Assembly: GCA_035765895.1 (NCBI GenBank)
Contig: DASTWL010000047.1
Coordinates: 17,396 to 81,395, forward strand
Direction: 5' to 3'
Length of the DNA stretch: 64,000 bases
Origin: Verrucomicrobiia bacterium
Lineage (GTDB): Bacteria > Verrucomicrobiota > Verrucomicrobiia > Limisphaerales > DSYF01
Position 1 is the first letter of the stretch, and each line of letters opens with the position of its first letter. Made by a program: the position numbers and the translations under genes. A model generated the notes under the pieces. It saw only the letters and a program-made list of their open reading frames with translations, did not search any database and was not told the DNA's origin. This document shows, one piece after another, positions 61,101-64,000 of this stretch.

Positions 61101-61756
61101 AAGGTTGCGCGGGGAAAGAGCGACACTTCATCCAGCCAGATGGTGCCGGCGCTCGCGATGCGCGCCACCAGACGGGCGCTGGCATCCGTGCTGTTGGCCA
61201 CAAGGGCCGCCGTAAAGTGCTGCCAGTTTGTGGTCAGGCCACCAAACGAAGCCTGCGCATAGGTCTGGCTGCCGTCCGCACTTTCCAGCCGAACAGTGAC
61301 AGAGCCGGAAAAGCCGCCCGCAGCGCGCGCATAGAATCCCAGGTCATACGTGGCGCCCGCTTGCAGCGCGATGCCCCAGTAACCGGAATTGGCCGCGCCC
61401 ACGCTGCCCACCCCGGACAGCAGGGTCAGGCTTAGCGAGCGGAGGTTGTTCGGGTTGAGCGGCAGCGAAGTATCCACGCTCATCTGGCCGGTGGCCGTGC
61501 CCTGGGTCACGAACGACCAGAAATCCGGGTTGCCCGAACTGGCGAAGGAGCGGTTGCGCACAAGCTCGCCGTAAAGCCCGCCATCGCCCGCGTAATTGAT
61601 TTCCTCGAAGAAGATGCCGAACAGGTTGGAACTGGCCACCGCGCCGGGCTGGTCCACCTGGACGGTGACCGTGGCGGAACCATCTTGTCCGCGGGCGTGC
61701 ACCGCGAGCAAACCGGCCAGCCCCAGAATACCAAGGTGCAATTTCGAGTGTTTCAT
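58169..61756 (-). CDS. Secreted GH51 alpha-L-arabinofuranosidase, multidomain
   Basis: 1195 residues with a signal peptide (LGILGLAGLLAVHARG). Order: a CBM4/jelly-roll-like domain (residues about 100-225, SGYWGIALQAGATYDLGFYA), the GH51 catalytic barrel (FFEEINYAGDGGLYGELVRN, FLRYPGGNFIES), acid/base Glu373 in LEIGNENGG and nucleophile Glu448 in VFVGEYAVTSGYG. Then a LamG/DUF1080-type sugar-binding domain (VGGSEGFLILFNWLDDNNWT), a BIG2-like Ig module, a LamG domain (HRYSFSESSGTNVADSVGGS) and a C-terminal verrucomicrobial module ending RFFRLTYP. It removes arabinose from plant arabinans or arabinoxylan outside the cell. It follows the next gene by 3 bp, so one operon. Confidence 0.9.
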   Translation of the reverse strand: MKHSKLHLGILGLAGLLAVHARGQDGSATVTVQVDQPGAVASSNLFGIFFEEINYAGDGGLYGELVRNRSFASSGNPDFWSFVTQGTATGQMSVDTSLPLNPNNLRSLSLTLLSGVGSVGAANSGYWGIALQAGATYDLGFYARAAGGFSGSVTVRLESADGSQTYAQASFGGLTTNWQHFTAALVANSTDASARLVARIASAGTIWLDEVSLFPRATFAGRTNGFRLDLASKLADLQPSFLRYPGGNFIESFNVTNAVRWKKTIGDPATRPGHLNDSWGYWSTDGYGLDEFFRQCEDMGMEPLYGINAGLMLNYNGSTNNTVPLDQMGPWVQDALDLIEYANGDTNTTWGALRAANGHPAPYHLKYLEIGNENGGSYYNERYTLFYDAIKAKYPEVRLISPVWGATPWSRPVEIRDEHYYSSPATFISYATKYDNYSRSGPKVFVGEYAVTSGYGAYGNLAAALGEAAFMTGMERNSDVVELASYAPLFANVNGIQWHPDLIYYDSSRCFGTPSYYVQQLFSRNRGQAVLPISVVAPNSTTNPAPRGAIGVGSWSTSVQYTNLVVTSNGVTLYQSDFVNQGTNGWRVYNGNWSTSGGVYQQTSAATTDCRSTTGDTNWANYTITLQARKVGGSEGFLILFNWLDDNNWTWLNIGGWGNTLDGIEQNVNGAKTTLGTRNADSIVTGQWYDITIVLSGPRIQCYLNGTLIQDVTYPATTTAGLYASSVFDQASGQVVVKAVNPYGQPLPTTFQLTGVTAVQTNATLIQLTSGSAADENSLAQPVKVFPATNVIDHAGTNFTLTLPANSLSVLRLTPDGISNYTSLLLQVPSPITNGQKYAATVWGRKAGEWVNLTTNANHAITYQSLNPNVATVDIYGDVAGVAKGTTDIVAGYASLGLTATQTVQVVYLPPVLAHRYSFSESSGTNVADSVGGSAWNGTLPNGGTFGGGQLALAAGSQQYVNLPSGILSNYAAVTIDAWATFGTLPNACFFFGFGDQNGSEGVDYIFCQPKDGRIAITGTNYSGEQGTGGGGNWSGQTVHVTTVFDPPAGYMALYTNGVLVSQNNNVTVPLSAVNDVFNYLARSLYANDAYLDVSLDEFRIFNGALTPKEIMAAQVVGPDQLLSAANPVLSAGLVGGGVQLSWPVEAASFHLESRTNFAADAWSPAAGSPQLVGDRWEMTISPTDGARFFRLTYP

Positions 61757-61759
61757 GGA

Positions 61760-64000
61760 TTAAGGATATATCAGGCGAAAGAAAACGCTGCCGGCGGCGT
61801 TTACGGGCAGGCTCACTTGGTTGGTGTTCTCCGACCCCGCCACGTCCACCCAGTCGGTGCCGAGGCCCGTGGTCAGGGTGTTGGTCTGCATCTGAAGTTT
61901 GCAGCCCACATAATTCGCCGGCCACGAGCAATTCAGCAGGTCCCCGTTGATGGAGGTCAACAGGGTTGTTGGCTCGGCAGGTGGAGGGGCTTGGTTGTTT
62001 TTCAGCCGCGTGATCTCGGCGTCGCTCAGGGCGTAGTTGAAGAGGTGCAGTTCGTCGAGTTGGCCGTTGAACGGCGGGTCGGGCCACTGGCTTTTGCCGA
62101 GATAATTCAGCGCGGGATCGAAGCTTGCGGGCGTAATGGTCACGGCTTTGTTCGTCGCCACGGGCTGGCCGTTGAGATAGAGCTTCATCGTGCTGCCGTT
62201 GCACGTCACGGCCACATGCTGCCAGCCGCCGGTGGCCAGCGGCGCGGTTTCGACGATCTGCTCGCCGCCGGAACTGTTCGTTGTGATGGCAAAACGCAAC
62301 GTGCCACTGCCGCTGCTGGGCGTGAGGAACAGGTATTGCATGGTGCCGTTGCCGAAATCAAAGATGCGTTGCCACGCGTTGCCGCCGTTCCAATAAACCC
62401 ACGCGGCGACGGTGAAATTCGTCACGCCACTCATCAAGTTTGCGGGCAACATGAAGCTCTGGCTGGAACCGTCAAAGGCCGCAGCGGAACCAAATTTGCC
62501 GGCGCCGTAAGCAGGCGTGCCATTGGTGACGATGGGGTGATTGGCGTTGCGGGAGCTGTCGGCCAGGTTTCCATCGAACGAGTATTTCGCGATCAGCGCG
62601 TTGCCGCCAGTCGGCTGCGCGATCACTTGCGCCGAGTTCGCGGAGGCGTTCAACGAGCGGTCCACCGCCTTGACGACGTAGTAATAATTCTTCGGTTCAT
62701 TCGCAAATTTGTCGGTGAACGAATTGGTCGTCAGCCCCCGCGCGCAAATTTCGTAAGGCCCGCTGGAATTGGTGCTGCGCAGCACGGTGTAACCGGCGAA
62801 GTCAGGCGCACTGCTCGCGGTCCAGTTCAATTGCACCGAGCGCGCGTTCGCCACGGCGCTCACGCCGGTCGGCGGCGGCGGAGCCACGAATTCCACGGCG
62901 GCATTGGTCGGAATGAACCGCCATTCATGGTCGAGCGTGCCGTTGTCGTCCCATTGTAAAATCGTCGCCCCATTGGCCGTGGACGCGCCGTTGACGGCCA
63001 TGACCTTGTTGCACCAGCGGGTGCGGATCTTGAACCAGCCGTTGGTAGTGTATTGCAAGATCCACTGTTCAAAAATGTTTGTTCCGCCGCTCCATTGTTG
63101 AATCGTTGCCCCATTGGCATACGAGCCACCCTGCACATCCACGGTCACGCCACTGTGCGCCGCCGTAATGGTGTAATAGCTGTAGTCGCCGCCAAACGTG
63201 TTCGGCAACGGATTGACGTCCCATTGCTGATTGAGTCCGTTGGTGTAGGTGCTTTGGGTGAGTTGCACGCCGTTGGCCAGGCTGCTGTTCGGCACTTGGA
63301 GCACTTTTCCACTGTTGCGATTGACGATGAGATAACGGCCATTGATCAGCGGCGGCACATCCGCACCCCAGGTGATGTTCACCACTTTCTCCGCGTTGCG
63401 GTGCGCAGCCGATCCGTAGGTGCCATCTCCTGTCGTCGTCACCGTATAATCACGCCTCGGCCCGTCGCCGTCGTAAAACACATCACGATCTTTGGAGAAA
63501 AAACGGTAAGTGGTCGGCAACGCCTGGCGCTCCGATTCGCCGACAAATGCCTGCACCGCGCCGTTGGTGCCCCGATAAACGGAAGCCGCCGTCCAATTGT
63601 CACGGTGTTCCGCATAAGCGAGCCGTTTCCCGCTGCTGGCCTTGACGAATTCGCCGCGCGCCCGCTCCGCCGCGCCCCACCAGATGCCGGTGTTCAAGCC
63701 GTATTCCACCCCGACCATGGCCTCCATCACATTGTGCATCTCGTCATCGGTGGCATGATCGCCGCTGGTCGAGACGTTTTGAAAGAAACTGGCGAAGTTG
63801 TCGAAATTTCCCGCGAGCTGGTGCGTGTTGCCTTCATCCAATCTTGGCTTAAGAAAGTTATACCAGAAATTTGCCGCATCCGTGTTGAGCGTGTTGCCGC
63901 CGCTGATGCGGATGTTGTTGGTGACGATGATGGAATTGGTGACCAGAAGGCCGGTGGTGTCGTAAAACTTCTGCTGGCTGGCCTGACGTTCCGCCCGGTA
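61760..64000 (-). CDS. Secreted ricin-lectin/Fn3/LamG glycan-binding protein, 5' end missing
   Basis: The frame is open to the right edge (64000), with more than 740 residues. The visible N-terminus (FWYNFLKPRLDEGNTHQLAG, IWWGAAERARGEFVKASSGK, then SERQALPTTYRFFSKDRDVF) belongs to a secreted glycoside-hydrolase-like domain that I cannot assign. It is followed by a ricin B-type lectin (CBM13) domain (YLIVNRNSGKVLQVPNSSLA, LNQQWDVNPL with the QxW repeat, TIQQWSGGTNIFEQW), an Fn3 domain (PPTGVSAVANARSVQLNWTA), a LamG domain (AKYSFDGNLADSSRNANHPI) and a C-terminal module closing FFRLIYP. It probably acts with GH51 on plant polysaccharide. Confidence 0.8.
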   Translation of the reverse strand, partial: YRAERQASQQKFYDTTGLLVTNSIIVTNNIRISGGNTLNTDAANFWYNFLKPRLDEGNTHQLAGNFDNFASFFQNVSTSGDHATDDEMHNVMEAMVGVEYGLNTGIWWGAAERARGEFVKASSGKRLAYAEHRDNWTAASVYRGTNGAVQAFVGESERQALPTTYRFFSKDRDVFYDGDGPRRDYTVTTTGDGTYGSAAHRNAEKVVNITWGADVPPLINGRYLIVNRNSGKVLQVPNSSLANGVQLTQSTYTNGLNQQWDVNPLPNTFGGDYSYYTITAAHSGVTVDVQGGSYANGATIQQWSGGTNIFEQWILQYTTNGWFKIRTRWCNKVMAVNGASTANGATILQWDDNGTLDHEWRFIPTNAAVEFVAPPPPTGVSAVANARSVQLNWTASSAPDFAGYTVLRSTNSSGPYEICARGLTTNSFTDKFANEPKNYYYVVKAVDRSLNASANSAQVIAQPTGGNALIAKYSFDGNLADSSRNANHPIVTNGTPAYGAGKFGSAAAFDGSSQSFMLPANLMSGVTNFTVAAWVYWNGGNAWQRIFDFGNGTMQYLFLTPSSGSGTLRFAITTNSSGGEQIVETAPLATGGWQHVAVTCNGSTMKLYLNGQPVATNKAVTITPASFDPALNYLGKSQWPDPPFNGQLDELHLFNYALSDAEITRLKNNQAPPPAEPTTLLTSINGDLLNCSWPANYVGCKLQMQTNTLTTGLGTDWVDVAGSENTNQVSLPVNAAGSVFFRLIYP

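Noticed and set aside
1..64000. CRISPR array
   Set aside because: No evenly spaced direct repeats with unique spacers were found; the only tandem repeat is the 21-bp coding one at 8121.

Overview
This window looks like chromosome from a Gram-negative, high-GC, soil or sediment bacterium of the Verrucomicrobiota (Pedosphaera/Limisphaera-like). The phylum is inferred from the style of the secreted proteins (CHRD, Fn3, LamG and Ig-like modules ending in a Trp-rich tail that closes with RFY or FFRLxYP), a CHASE2-cyclase next to a FecR protein, paired M16 peptidases, and the gene families and order. No rRNA is present; one tRNA (Glu, CTC) was found.

Layout. 1-7.1 kb: a secreted CHRD protein, then a 3.6 kb stretch of decayed genes (glycosyltransferase, HAD hydrolase, acetate kinase, P-type H+-ATPase with a DUF2934 tail), then an intact GH130 phosphorylase. 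7.1-13.9 kb: an envelope/stress block of small membrane proteins, a LuxR-type regulator with a repeat coiled coil, a CBM48-DUF883-YqjE-like coupled operon, two double PRC-barrel proteins and a BrkB/YihY protein. A recurrent palindromic motif, (T/C)RGGG-T-N3/4-ACCCC-ATGGC, sits 70-130 bp before several of these starts. 14.1-15.4 kb: a CPA1 antiporter. 15.5-19.7 kb: remains of a mobile element (MobF helicase without its relaxase domain, RES-like protein, RadC with a large leader hairpin, tail of an IS3 transposase, and a beheaded host gene).

19.8-31 kb: a second CPA1 antiporter, a MITE-like repeat, a two-gene ABC exporter, a DUF6580 membrane protein, a phosphodiesterase, an MFS carrier, a TrkH/TrkA potassium system, a lipoprotein, tRNA-Glu with a RelE-like toxin 20 bp downstream, and an HNH nuclease. 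31-47 kb is mostly housekeeping: LOG protein, M16 peptidase, compact MgtE, pabB-pabC, murA-prmC-pilT, the conserved coaD-yceD-rpmF-plsX-fabH run, and a CHASE2 adenylate cyclase beside a FecR protein. Two good intrinsic terminators and one sigma70-like promoter are visible here.

47-64 kb: a periplasmic M16 pair (one catalytic, one without the zinc motif), a Cu/Ag efflux operon (YHS protein, Cys-rich peptide, CusC, CusB with four heavy-metal-binding modules, CusA), and a two-gene polysaccharide locus: a GH51 arabinofuranosidase and, running off the right edge, a ricin-lectin/Fn3/LamG protein. Several neighbours overlap by ATGA (9831, 10529, 23209, 34159, 35667, 36949, 41662, 48840), which suggests translational coupling.

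The features most likely to be new are the recurrent palindromic motif and its putative regulon, the decayed phosphoketolase-type gene block, the RadC leader hairpin, and the CusB with tandem metal-binding tails.
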